From Spodoptera frugiperda (lineage: Eukaryota > Arthropoda > Insecta > Lepidoptera > Noctuidae), in assembly GCF_023101765.2 (NCBI RefSeq), contig NC_064213.1, forward strand, positions 1,612,001-1,676,000: a stretch of DNA of 64,000 bases, given 5' to 3'. Of this stretch, positions 21,861 through 32,875 are shown piece by piece. Under the pieces are notes generated by a model. The model did not search any database and was not told where the DNA came from. It saw only the letters and a list, made by a program, of their open reading frames with translations. The translations under genes were made by a program, and so were the position numbers. Within the stretch, counting starts at the first letter, position 1. The number at the start of each line of letters is the position of its first letter.

Positions 21861-23945
21861 TACATTTGATGGGTCGACGTTTGGCCGCTATCTCACCTGA
21901 TGGTAAGTGATGATGCGGCCTACGGTGGAGCACGTCTGCCCATAAGCAACCTATTCACTCGGACCTTGAAGACACCCAGGTTATACCCATCAGGAAACAC
22001 AGACTCCGGCAAGGAGTTCCACTCCCTAGCAGTTCGCACAAGGAAGCTTGAAGCGAAGCGCTTCGTGCGAGTGGGTGGGATATCTACCATGATGCGGTGA
22101 CGCTTCGACGGTTGTCTTGTAGTTCGAAGATGAAAAGGACTAGGGGGTATCAAGTTGTGCAATTCTCCCGCACAGTCTCCGAAATGTATCCGGTAATAAA
22201 CGGAAAGGCTTGCAACCTTACGCCTGTGTTCGAGGCTTTGAAGCCGGGCCTCCACAAGCGCATCATCGTTGATGAGCTTCTTGGCACGCCTTTCGATTTG
22301 TTCTGGCGCATCGAGCTGGTATTTAGCCGAGCCGTCCCAAAGGTGAGAACTGTACTCCATACATGGCCGAACCTGCGCTTGGTACAGGCTCAGTAGCTGT
22401 TCCGATGTGAAATACCGTCTCACCCTCCAGAGGATGCCCAACTTCCTACCAGCCAGATGCGCCTTGGTATACATATCAATTGCACGGTTTCTAGATAACA
22501 TAACAAACGATACGGGAAGGGTTTTTTAAACTCATGTTTTCATGGTACCATGTTATGAATTTTTTCCAATCGCGCCGACGCGCGAATCAAAATTAGGTAG
22601 ACAGGTACTAGGTGATCAGATTGACAGAAAAAATGTTTCGTAATATTAGCGAGTGATCCCTGCAGGGTTGTAACACGTTTGTATGATTTGAAATCAAGAA
22701 CTATGCGATACCAAGTATTTGGTACTAATTTTTTTAAACATATTTTTTGCTGAAACTTTGTCTAGAGATTCTATTCAACCTGTATTCATCAGGGCTTCTT
22801 GATGTATATGGGTATTTTGTTACACCTTGTATACGAGCCGAAGTTTAGGGTAGGCGATAGAGTTACGCCCAGAAGCTCAAGATGATCCGATATTGGAACG
22901 GATACATCTCGGAAGGTAGGAGTCAGCGGAAATTGGCTCCGTTTGGCAGAGAATAGACACGCCTGGGTTTTGGTAGCATTGAACTTGACCAAGTTGGCGT
23001 CACCCCAATCGGAGACCGCCTTCAAGGAGGAGTTCAACCATTCGACCATGGATTATCTTAGAGACTGGATCTGTGTTCCGCTAGTACGCGCATCGGACAC
23101 ATACCTTTCAACAACTGTGCTGTCATCTGCATACCCAAATTCGTCGTTGATATGCAGCAAAAAGAGCGTTGCTGAAAGTACTGTCCCCTGAGGACTCCGG
23201 CGTTGATGCTAAATTGGTCAGACGAGCAGCCATCAATGACTACTCGGATTGACCGACCCCTAAGGAAGTCAGCAATCCATCTGCACAGATCAGCGGGAAG
23301 TCCATATGCAGGAAGCTTGCCGATAAGGCTGTCGTGCCACACCCTGTCAAAGGCCTTCGATATATCGAGTGAGACCGCTAATGCCTCGTGCCCGTGCTTC
23401 TCGATGGCCTCGCTCCAAATGTGGGTGGCATACGCAAGAAGGGGACCTTCTGTGGATCGGTTGCGGCGAAACCCATACTGCTGTCGTTACCTTCAAGGTA
23501 TGCCAGGAGCCTGTTGTTAAGTACACGTTCCGACGTGACTGAGATTGGTCGGTAATTGTTAGGGTCGGCACGACTACCTTTTTGGGCACAGGCTGCACGT
23601 TGGCCTGCTTCCATGCAAACGGCACTTGACCAGTCTCAGGCGCACAGGTTTTTAAAACCACGGCTGAGTTTCCGTCGGGTCCACTGGCCTTGTTCACGTC
23701 AAGATTACGCAACGTCTTATATACCTCCTTCTATCGGATGCGAATTACAAAACATATTCGTCTCGCAAACTCTATGGAGAGAAGGAGGCAAAGCGCCACC
23801 AGTATCAAGACGTGAAGATTCCGCAAATAGAGAAGCAAACAGGTTTGTTTTCTCTACCGCGGTGTGTGCCAGCGTCCCGTTAGGCCCCAGGAGAGGTGGG
23901 AGTGAAGGGCGGCAGAAGTTCGATTCAACTTTAGTGCAAAACCGT
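21855..23945 (-). pseudogene. Decayed Jockey-like LINE ORF2
   Basis: The minus strand encodes pieces of a non-LTR reverse transcriptase in the expected order. An upstream block (FCRPSLPPLL, then LFASLFAESSRLDTGG; 23717-23940) is followed by NKASGPDG (23671-23694), AWKQANVQPVPKK (about 23578-23616), NNYRPISVTS (23531-23560), SKAFDRVWHDSL (about 23330-23365), the catalytic GYADDS (23119-23136), then LGVTLSPTLNFGSY. The C-terminal domain has QVRPCMEYSSHLWDGSA and ends REWNSLPESVFPDGYNLGVF before about 21920. The 3' end is an A-tract (21854-21862 as T). Frameshifts, an internal deletion between INAGV and the catalytic motif, and a 352-bp insertion make it dead. The endonuclease region is absent, as in 5'-truncated copies. 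It interrupts the plus-strand frame at 21388-21860. Confidence 0.9.
22473..22824. mobile_element. 352-bp insertion inside the LINE
   Basis: The LINE frame breaks after LNFGSY and resumes at HLAGRKLG. The sequence between is flanked by CCTTGGTATAC (22462-22472) and CCTTGTATAC (22825-22834), a near-perfect duplication as left by target-site copying. The insert is AT-rich with a GCGCCGACGCGCG palindrome near 22575. It has no frame or terminal inverted repeat that I can see, so its class is unknown. It is younger than the LINE. Confidence 0.75.
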
Positions 23946-24144
23946 GCAATTACTACGTTTTTAAGTTCTTTATTTTTTAATGCAAATTGCTTGATTAACA
24001 ATATTTGATTGATTTTCTTCATTTGTCACTAATTCCCCAGAAAAAATAGCAGTAAAAGCTTGACATGAATAAATAGTTGGAAGGTATCTCATATCGAAAC
24101 TAGTCTTATGTTACCTAGACTTGAGCAATGTAACAATGAATACA

Positions 24145-24321
24145 ATCGAAAGTACCACATTCAATAGTTTACTAGAGATACTTGTCGTGGAAAAGTATCG
24201 AAACGGGCACATTCGATAGTAGATTAAATTTTTTTGTCATAGAACACTATCGAAACTGGCACATTCGATAAAAAAGTAACCAGAAGTAACCAAGAAAAGT
24301 ATCGAGTGTGTAATATTAGAA
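24145..24321. repeat. Right dyad array, 52-bp period
   Basis: Dyads ATCGAAAGTACCACATTCAA(T), ATCGAAACGGGCACATTCGA(T) and ATCGAAACTGGCACATTCGA(T) start at 24145, 24197 and 24249, exactly 52 bp apart. A decayed fourth (ATCGAGTGTG) falls at 24301, again 52 bp on. Spacers are 31 bp and only partly alike (shared TTGTC and GAAAAGT words). It mirrors the left array across the interrupted gene and LINE. Confidence 0.85.
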
Positions 24322-24333
24322 AAAGTATGATAA

Positions 24334-24660
24334 TTATGAAAAACTACAGTAGATAGTATAAAACACTAATATTTTCCACGTTAGATATACTGGTAATATT
24401 GAATATACGAATTTCATGTTTAACAAAAATCTAAATCGAAACTTAGAATCGCTCTCCTGTAAAGTAGAGGTTTTGTAGTTTCGATAGTTTACGTAGGGGC
24501 CGTCGAAATAATCATACGACTGATAATACACTTTTTCTACGATAGTACCGAAGCGCTCGGCCGATACCCAACCAAATGAATGTAACGAAACCATAGCGCG
24601 ATCTATTTCGATCCCAACGCCATCTATCGAGGATAAAGACAACTTGGATTATTTATTTAT
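24334..24660. other. Right internal segment with reverse frame of doubtful status
   Basis: A 102-codon minus-strand frame (24334-24642) includes the inverted-repeat arm, which translates as DGPYVNYRNYK. The plus-strand arm at 21048 gives the same peptide in its own frame. That is a consequence of the DNA repeat. No domain is recognised and the frame turns hydrophobic and AT-driven at its end. I do not call a gene. Confidence 0.35.
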
Positions 24661-24960
24661 ACTCCGTTCGGGCATTTTCTTTGTACTAAAAGTTTAATTA
24701 TATTGATATTATTTTTTTCATACCTTTTTACTATTTATTTACTTTTTTTCGATGAATTAAAACAATAACATGAACCGAAGTCGTGTAACGATCGACATAG
24801 AATTATCTATACTCCGTTAGAGCATTTTCTTTGTACTAAATGTTTTATTATATTGATATTATTTTTTTCATACCTTTTTACTATTTATTTACTTTTTTTC
24901 GATAAATTAAAACAATAACATGAACCGAAGTCGTGTAACGATCGACATAGAATTATTTAT
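24661..24960. repeat. Two-unit tandem duplication, 150-bp unit
   Basis: Units 24661-24810 and 24811-24960 begin ACTCCGTT and end near ATCGACATAGAATTAT. They differ at only a handful of positions, so the duplication is recent relative to the surrounding decay. Confidence 0.9.
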
Positions 24961-25213
24961 AAATAATTTATTTCTTATTTTTATTTTTTGATTTTTGAAC
25001 TATATCTGTACCAAATTTCAACCAAATCCGTCAAATAGTTGCGGAGATTAATGGTATAAGCATAGAATGTTCGACGTGATTCTTTAATTTGACATAACTT
25101 TTTTATTTATGAACCGATTGACATGAAACAAACACTAATGTAAATTTAAGCATCCCACAATATATTCGTGAAAACGCATCCAACTCGGATCAGCCGTTTC
25201 TGAGATTAGCGCG

Positions 25214-25293
25214 CACAGACGAACAGACAAACAGACAAACAGACAAACAGACAAACAGACAAACAGACAAACAGACAAACAGACAAACAGACA
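25214..25293. repeat. (AAACAGAC)n microsatellite
   Basis: About ten near-perfect 8-mers follow CGCGCACAGACG. Similar but shorter CAGACAAAC runs are typical of the 3' region of this repeat type, so the array is an expansion of an element-borne seed. The opposite-strand open frame is a shadow of the repeat. Confidence 0.9.
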
Positions 25294-25417
25294 AAAAAAA
25301 AGTTAATTACATTTTTGGGTTCGACATCGACATAACAATAACCCCTGCTATTTTTTTTATTTTTATTTTCAATGTACAGACAGCACTTTTCTACGATTTT
25401 ATTATATGTATAGATAG

Positions 25418-26493
25418 TGGCTAAAATATAAAGTCTATCTGTTGGCAGCTGCAATCCAAAACGTAATACACATTCTAATTAAAAAATCCCGATTAACCTA
25501 CAAGAAACTATGTCATGCGTCTCTCCTAATCAATAAAGTCAAAAACTTCGATCAGACAAATTCAGCTCAAATTTCAAGCTACATAAGGCTGAAATTACCC
25601 TATTTCCGTATCAGAATTTTACAAATACTTCCATCACTCCAAATTGTTTTCCTATGGGGATGTAGGTGACGAAAATTTACGGTTATTAGGGTACTGGACA
25701 AAGAGGGGAGGTCATTACTTTGGATGGGGGTGCATCAATGGGCCCCGGACACATGAGCTCAGGGGCCCAAATGTATGAAGACGCCACGCCATTCGATTTT
25801 ATTTAACCTCCTTACCTTCGCGTGTTTTGATGAGATAAGTCGAACGTGCGTATTGGGTTGTTATGTGTGAGTGAAATGTTATGGGTAAAGGTTTTAAGTT
25901 GTTGTACACTGGGTGAATTCATAAGGAGTGCATTATATACTTTAAACTATAGATATTATAATAAGCATATTAAAAAATCGATTTCACAAAGTTTTGTACG
26001 TTTAAGAATTGTTAATTACCCGTTACATTATTAAATGATAGAATATACTCTCTATAAGTTTCACTCTTTACTATCATTCAGCATTTAAAATCATAAAAAT
26101 TATAAATAATCTTTTTCCGTTGTAGTATGTTTAAGAAAGTCTAATCATAGATGTCAACTGAATTACTTTCTTCTGTTAAAATCATCAATCAATTACGAAT
26201 CTTGTATTCGCTTCATGGTTAAAAATAAATGATCAAGAAATAACTATCTCGTTGGTCCTGATCTCCAAACTCAATTGATATTTTTTTTTAAACCTAGACT
26301 ATACATAGTTTCAGACAAAGATTGAAAAACAGACACTAATCTAGTAACGTTTCAAAAATACACAAAAAGCATAGCGAAAAATAAGAAGTAGATGTTTTGT
26401 GCGCAAATGCCGATCGTTTTACTCCCATATGCAATTCATTCTCCGAGCATTGTGCCTCGCCCACTGACGCTTAAGTTTGGCAATTCAAAAGAT
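25418..26493. other. Unassigned DNA
   Basis: Small open frames (25442-25669, 25846-26034) have no recognisable domain. No repeat family was recognised. Confidence 0.45.
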
Positions 26494-26540
26494 TGACGAT
26501 GCCGTTAGCGCAGTGGCTAAGCAATTGATTGCTGTGTGCT
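26494..26540 (+). mobile_element. SINE S1, 5' head fragment
   Basis: TTAGCGCAGTGGCTAAGCAA then TTGATTGCTGTGTG is the box A part of the S1 head. Everything after it is missing. Confidence 0.55.
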
Positions 26541-26949
26541 GTCACATATTTACTGGATAGTTATGTATAGAAATACGTGATAGTTTCAGTTAGGAACATC
26601 TTTAGGCTTTGATGACATACGTTTATTTAGATAAATACTTAGAAGTAAGGATACATGACACATTAAACATAGCCGCTAGCAGAGCTCTCTGATAAACTTG
26701 AACCTTTTAAAGAGTGATATCCAACCTTTTGCTAGGCATGGAGATACAACCAAGCCTTTGGAAGTAGAGAACGAGGATCTATAAGAAATGGAATATCAAT
26801 GGCACGGATGATTGATACAAATTCATTGACAATAAGTCCAGTGATCGCCAAATTACCTGATGTAGAATATTTCCGATATCAATTTTGATATCCTTGTAGT
26901 AAGAGTATCAAGTTTATAACAATCGATTCTGAAACATAGCAAAGTATTG

Positions 26950-27120
26950 GCTTTTATTTGCTACTGACAGTAGCAGCGCGACAATCGCCGCGTCGTGTGT
27001 CGCGGAATGCTGCTCATGAATATGAGCCTCTAGCATGGTTTGAAACTAGTCGAGTTCCTCGTCAAAACAGTACGTGAGTAAGCCGATAACATAATAATTA
27101 ATTTAGCAATAGGCTTAAAT
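26950..27120 (-). mobile_element. Family D MITE, right two thirds
   Basis: Contains CGACAATCGCCGCGTCGTGT, a CATGAATATGAGCCTCTAGC block, GAAACTAGTCGAGTTCCTCG, then AGTAAGCCGATAACATAATA. This is the GC-rich loop and one arm of family D. Compare the intact foldback at 62453-62664. Confidence 0.75.
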
Positions 27121-29649
27121 ACCAGTATAATAAAAGTAAAATAACATAGCAACAACCAATGTATTGTAAGTAAACATTCTATCCCTCCGGGCTTCGTCTA
27201 CTATTCTGCCAAACAAAGGGCACGTCATTTAATCCACTACGGCTTTGAATCCATAAATAAACATCCACCCGTTAATGACCTTGACCTTCGACTCGAATGT
27301 TTATTTATACATTACATCAACGGATCTTTGCACCCGGATAACAGTTTCAAACGAACGGGTCACGCACGTTCTGCGCTTTTGGGCAAAAGGGGTGAAATTA
27401 CCCGGCAATTCTGAATATCAATGCCCCGAGGTTTACCTTTTTGGTCGAATTACAATTCGTGATATTTCAAGGTCAATTTATTTATGATATTCGGCCCTAT
27501 TGATATTTATGTTTGTTTATTTGATTTTATTCTATTTTATTTTATGTTATAGAATCGTTTGTTTTGTTTCTTTTGCTTACGATTGTTTTTTTTATTTGGG
27601 TCGATTTTCCTTTTGATGAAGTGGAATTTGCCTGAAGTTATTGGGCTTCGTGTTCAATGCTTTCTTTTTCACTTTTATCGCTATTTATTTTGATTACTTA
27701 TTATGTTTATAGTCGTTTATGAGGTGTAGAAATAGTATAAAATCTGCAACTTGACAGAAATATTGCAAGATATACATTATTTTCATTTGGAAAACCAGTT
27801 GAAAGTATTTTATACGACCATCATAATGCAATATCATTATATCTATCCACAACTAGTACCAAAACAAAACAACAATTAAATATTAAACAACGTGAAACGC
27901 TAACCAAATAAATGAGCAAACACCATTAACGCATGCCTTTTAATAACCATATTCTATAAACAGTAAAATGAAATGCAGCGTGTGTATAATTTGTATTTAA
28001 AATTAAATATTCTAAAATTCAACTTACATTTCAACTGCGAGATTTTGCAAGCAATTAGACGCATGTAAACGCTCACTCGACTCGACGGTTGGGGGTTAAA
28101 AACGGGTTTAAACCGGTATTTTCGCTGCCTTACACCTTAATGGAGCATGGGCTTATGGTGGCGGTGTGATGTTGCAGGGTTACTATTGTTGATTAATGTA
28201 AATCAGCTGGCTTGGTGGAAATTTGAAGTTGGATTGCGTATTTCGTGAGAGGAGGCCGTGCACGACTGTTTTCTGGCATTTCATTAACTAAATGTGACTT
28301 ACTGCTGTACTCAGAGACATTTAATGATAATATAAACTATTCCTTAGTAACGATGTTGTACTAATAACAATAGCTAAGGACTGGGCCTGAAACGACTCTG
28401 AGTACGGCAGTTTGTAGTGTTATAAAACAACGTTCTTGTCCGTTTAAAATGTAGGTACTTTATTATATTGAACAAATTCAATAGAAAAAATGCCAAATGA
28501 ATTCACAAGGAGAACCTAGCTACAAAAATAAAATGAATAAACATTATGAACACTCTAAATGGAAGCAGAATTTACACACAAGACTACACCAATAACACGA
28601 GAACGAAAGAAAAAAGATACAAAAAGATAGAAAAAAAAATACTAACATTTCTTTTCAACACACACTATGAAAATAACAGAATCTACATAGAGAATTGACA
28701 ATATAAACCGTGCTGCCGTATTCGTGTGAAATACGTATCGCCTGTAATTTATTTCATTTGGCAAAGTGAAGAGCGGAACCTTGTTGAATAATGCAACACC
28801 CTGTACATAACCATTCCTTGGTCACTTGTTTTATCGACTGTACCGTGTCTGTGTTTGCCATTTAAAAAATTGTTTCACGTGGACTTTGTTGTTTGTTGCT
28901 TAGAGTTTAGTTTTAAATGACTTTGTGATTAATTTGTGTTGATGATATCAGTCTCGTAGATTGATGTAAGATTGAATTTTAATTTGAAGTTCAAAAACTC
29001 CTTTTGTCCACGTTCAAGTAGCAAGTTAATTAGTATGTCCATTGTTAAATAACACTGCATATAATTGGTTCGTATAGCTGTAACTGGGTGACCGTACTGC
29101 CGATTTTAATAACATCAATCTCAACCCAAAATTCTTAGCTTACGATCGATTTTTGAATTTAGCTCTGAGTTCAAGACGTTTTGTCAAAAGTGCAGATCGA
29201 TCCAAAGATTTTGAATTAAGATCTAAGTTTGACCGTTGCTTTATGTAATTTTTGTAGTAGTGTAAGTGTTTGTAGACTAACGCATCCACAACATAAAAGA
29301 AAATACTACCAAGGGATTTTAACTCCTAAATAAAAAGAAATAAAATACAATATTATAACTGAACAAATAACAAAATCTGTGTAAGTCCTTTAATTTTTTA
29401 TGGTGGAATTTAAACCGACCATCCAGGTTTTATGGCTGTCTCGTGCATTTTATGCGTCTAGATATTTGAATAAATTTTAATAATATTCAGACGACCGATG
29501 GTATGGAAAAACGGAAATAATATCCGTATTTGTATTTGAAGGATCAACAATTTTATGTCCTAAAAATCGAAATTAACAATGAAATGAAAGTTTAATCATA
29601 GTTTTACGGAGAAAATTCTGAAAAAATTATTACACTTTGAAATTTGTAC
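27121..29649. other. Long repeat-poor stretch
   Basis: About 2.5 kb without a recognised transposon, unusual for this window. A GC-richer part (27240-27480) contains TGACCTTGACCTTC (27276-27289), whose complement holds TCAAGGTCA, the extended half-site of FTZ-F1/ERR-type nuclear receptors. It could hold regulatory DNA, but conservation cannot be judged here. The 70-codon frame at 27275-27487 has no recognised domain. Confidence 0.4.
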
Positions 29650-29850
29650 GCAAGGCAGAGTTGCACTTGCACTTTACAGCTCTTAATGCCACTGTACAAT
29701 GTACAACCCACTTTTCATCCCTGTGTTATAAGTCCCATGTAATAAGGAGCCTATTGCCATATACCTACTGAGCATAATTGCAAACTCCGTGCTATTGAGA
29801 AATTTTCTAAAAAACCGAAAAAAGTTTAGTAATACTTTGCCCGACCCGGG
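29650..29850 (-). mobile_element. SINE family S2, body and tail
   Basis: The copy starts in the tail (GCAAGGCAGAGTTGCACTTG), then runs through CAATGTACAACCCACTTTTC and CCATGTAATAAGGAGCCTAT to CTAAAAAACCGAAAAAAGTT and TTTGCCCGACCCGGGAAAC. The last part reaches the box B side of the head. Diverged. Confidence 0.7.
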
Positions 29851-30320
29851 AAACTATAATATTATTTATATAATGAATGAAAATAATATTATTATATTTT
29901 GTAAACAGACGCAAAAATCTTGATTTCAGTTATAGTGTTGCAATAAAAAAGTTAATTCTGGCACGGAAAACCAATTTTATAACTCATCTTTAATGAGGGA
30001 TATGACATGAAAAATGTCACAACGTAAATATCGCATGAAAACAAAATAACAACCAAAAAATATTTCGATATAATAGACATGTTTATTACTTATTTTTAAA
30101 TTATATTACGTGTTGAGAGCTATAATGTTTATTAAAAAAATATTGGGGTGAGAATTATATATTTCTGCGTGTCAATTGAGTCAACAGTGGAGATTTTGGT
30201 AAGCCCCTCATAGTCCAACAGTAAACGGTGATCATCAACCCAGCTTCTGTACCTGAAGCTGTTAAATGTATTTATTTATTTGAAACATAATTTGTACAAA
30301 AAATCTTACAATGGCGGACT

Positions 30321-30392
30321 TAAGTCTTTGACTGCCAATAGAAAACTGTTGAAGGCAAATCCTCCGCTAACGTAGGTCACCGGAGTCCTCTT
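30321..30392 (+). repeat. Dispersed repeat family E, copy 1
   Basis: AAGTCTTTGACTGCCAATAG, then AAAACTGTTGAAGGCAAATC and CGCTAACGTAGGTCACCG, is shared with 36142-36232. Confidence 0.75.
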
Positions 30393-31334
30393 ACATAAAA
30401 TGCATATTTCAGCATTGGACTGTAAAACATGTGTTGATATTGTTAACACAACATTTAATAAATAAACAGTTTTTTTAAATACCTGAAACTTTTATTTTAA
30501 CTCCAGTTTCAAACACGAGATTTTCAGTATAAATTTTATTGCACCTGGTAAGGCCGGATGTTTGGACGGGTCATGCCCACTCACCGCATCGGTACCGGTG
30601 TTCGTTCCGGATGACGGTGATCTTCTATTTAGAGGTTGTTCTGATATCGGCTACTTGCGTTGATATTTGTACTATTGGTTGTGGTGGTGGTTTATTTTCA
30701 AAGTAAAATTTATAATACTTTAGCTTCTTACAAAAGGATGTAGCATAATGTCGAGCCATTTAAATCTCTCGCTACTCATGAGGTAGGCAGACGTACATAA
30801 GGACACCTATTTGAACTATTTATTTTATAAGTGCCCTGTAAAAGAAAGTAACTGCTCACAGCTCACAGCGGTGGACGGTCATCTCCCTGTAATTACGGTG
30901 CTTCATTACTTTCAGACTACGTCTCATTAGAAAGAATATTTAAAAACAATATAAATCACTTAATATTATTGTATTTATATGATTTAAATACCAGGTTACC
31001 TAACCAGACAAACGTTCAATTAAATGCAAGAGATCTTTCAAAGAAAACTTCCAAACAAATCGTATTAACTGGGAACTAATGAAGGTATTAACTAAACACA
31101 GCTTTGGTTAAACGCTTTATTTTTCTCTGGCAATCTTTATCTTTTCCTGGTACCAACCAAACTAATGGATGGGTTCGGTGATTGATACTCTCGGTGAAGG
31201 CTTTTTATCTTTTCTTACATGTAATATCTGATTGGGAGGGTTTGCGTTCGATTGGCAATGCAGCATTGTTTTTGTATAGTATTATATGTTTGTGTATAAA
31301 ATAGGCCTTCAGGGCTTTTTATTGAGGAGCGGAA
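30393..31334. other. Unassigned DNA
   Basis: No gene or family was recognised. A small GC-rich part (30545-30660) with CATCGGTACCGGTGTTC is unexplained. Confidence 0.4.
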
Positions 31335-31475
31335 ATCATCCAATGGCTTCTCCTGCCTTGGACGAGGCGAGAAGGAATGTCAGACTCTTACTGACTAAAA
31401 GCGCCTCGTTCCTACACCTGATTTTCAAACCGAAGCCCCGGTAACTTGCTAGGCAGTCTGCGGTTCCCTTTAAGG
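31335..31475 (-). mobile_element. Family A, copy 5
   Basis: Contains CATCCAATGGCTTCTCCTGC, GACGAGGCGAGAAGGAATGT, CAGACTCTTACTGACTAAAA and a CCGGTAACTTGCTAGGCAGT end. A nearly full-length reverse copy. Confidence 0.8.
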
Positions 31476-32217
31476 GCGAGTAGTATAGATTTTTGGAGCT
31501 AGAAAAACTAACTTTCGTTAATACTATAACACATTCTGAAGTTCAAGAATACCCACTTACTCAGTAGTCTGTACTGTAACCATTTAAGTTTAGAAGGCTG
31601 TTAGACTGGCAAGCTAAAGACATGACCTGCATTCTTTATAATATGAACTAACTTATGTTTAGCTTTTCAAAACTACTTATTGCCAATATTCTCGGTTTCT
31701 TTTTCATCTCGAAATCAAAGTGTGAATTTGCACTCAATATAAAATACATTGTTAGTTCTATTGTGTGCTAGAAAACTAGAAAATGAAGTAAAAAGCAACA
31801 CAACGGCGTGTATGAAACGTGAATTGAATCCTTAAACCATTCACAGTCCGATTGATTCGCGCTTTTGTGTGAATTTTTAGATTTTTGCACTCAGAAAGCT
31901 ATGGGAATGGACGATAAATTAAATTTTATGATTTTTCTAGCTATACTTTTTAATGGAATACAATAGTAGTTTACTATCAGAATATAGAATGATCTAAATA
32001 GGATAAATGTAGCAAACCAAACAATAATAAAGACTTCATTTTATGGCGCACATATAAAACGATGTAAGAGGTAAATTTAACTATAAATTAATACTTAAAA
32101 ATGAAAAACTGACACTAAGTATATGCAAGGAAAATGTTTTCTTAAAGGGACCATTTTTGGCTCATCCAACTCAAACATTTAACCAACAAGACGTTTAATT
32201 ATTACTAGTTTCTGCCA

Positions 32218-32331
32218 CCTGCCACATAAGTCAGCTCAAGTATGACTTGAGCCTATCTGTATACCAAATGATTGACGGACAAACATCCAAACAAACAAAC
32301 GTTCACATTTATATCTGATTAGTATTAGTAT
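32218..32331 (+). repeat. LINE tail fragment
   Basis: GATTGACGGACAAACATCCA, then CAAACAAACGTTCACATTTA and TTAGTATTAGTATG, is the usual form of a lepidopteran LINE 3' end. Confidence 0.5.
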
Positions 32332-32755
32332 GAAGTGTGATTCAATAAAAGTATCTTATTGCTACTCAACTCTGAAATAAGAAATACTCGTTCTCCCAAT
32401 ACCTAAAGAATCCAATGTTCACCAAAGCTTGGCTTTATCTCAATGTAATTTTGAAGTACGTATAAGAGAAAGTTGTTCTAAGACAAACAATAGTCGTGCA
32501 TGGACACGACTACGCTTAAGCAGTCAGCTTCCGTTTCGAATTCCACTGCGCTCTCTTTAAAGGAGTCTTTGAGATCACAGTTATACTCTGCAAGCGATGG
32601 ACTTTGCTATATTTTTGGAGTATCTAGTTTTATTAACATTTTGGTCCCAATATTTGAGATGAATGGGATTCATTTTGGTGGATAGCCAGCAAATGGAACT
32701 GGCAAAAAGACTGAAACTATTATGAATTTTTTTCTTAAATAAAAAGTTGCCTATC

Positions 32756-32875
32756 ACTAGGATTTTCTCCTGTGTCGTGGGTGTGTTCACAAACATACAA
32801 TTTCACATACATATGACACCCAGACCCGAAACACATTGTACGATAGCCAGTTGCCCAGCCACCACGCCAATCAAT
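32756..32875 (-). mobile_element. SINE S1 with internal deletion
   Basis: The body (AGGATTTTCTCCTGTGTCGT, ATGACACCCAGACCCGAAAC) joins directly to the box A part of the head (CAGTTGCCCAGCCACCACGC). The box B segment is deleted. Reverse orientation. Confidence 0.75.

Larger units (their letters stand above)
20497..25417 (+). mobile_element. Large composite mobile element carrying dyad arrays and an interrupted gene
   Basis: The left edge CTAGCTTTTGCCCGCGACTT and the right edge AATGTACAGACAGCAC, then TTATATGTATAGATAG, are sequences I associate with the two ends of one widespread lepidopteran repeat type (from memory). I therefore infer that the 4.9 kb between is a single insertion. It lacks obvious TIRs at its outer ends. 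Inside, in order: a short inverted repeat (21048-21085 against 24475-24512), an initiator and spliced-looking frame (21296-21860), a dyad array, a nested LINE (21855-23945), a second dyad array, a 150-bp tandem duplication and an AAACAGAC array. The class is undetermined; a Helitron-like or other TIR-less DNA element is one possibility. Confidence 0.5.

Noticed and set aside
21428..24321. The evenly spaced dyads (21-bp repeat, 31-bp spacer) resemble a CRISPR array.
   Set aside because: The genome is eukaryotic, repeats diverge and change orientation, spacers are partly related to each other, and no cas-like genes exist here.
24334..24642. 102-codon minus-strand frame in the composite element
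   Set aside because: Its only echo elsewhere comes from the DNA inverted repeat; no domain, no promoter or splice signals seen.
25206..25454. Cys/Leu/Val/Phe repeat protein on the minus strand
   Set aside because: Artefact of the AAACAGAC microsatellite.
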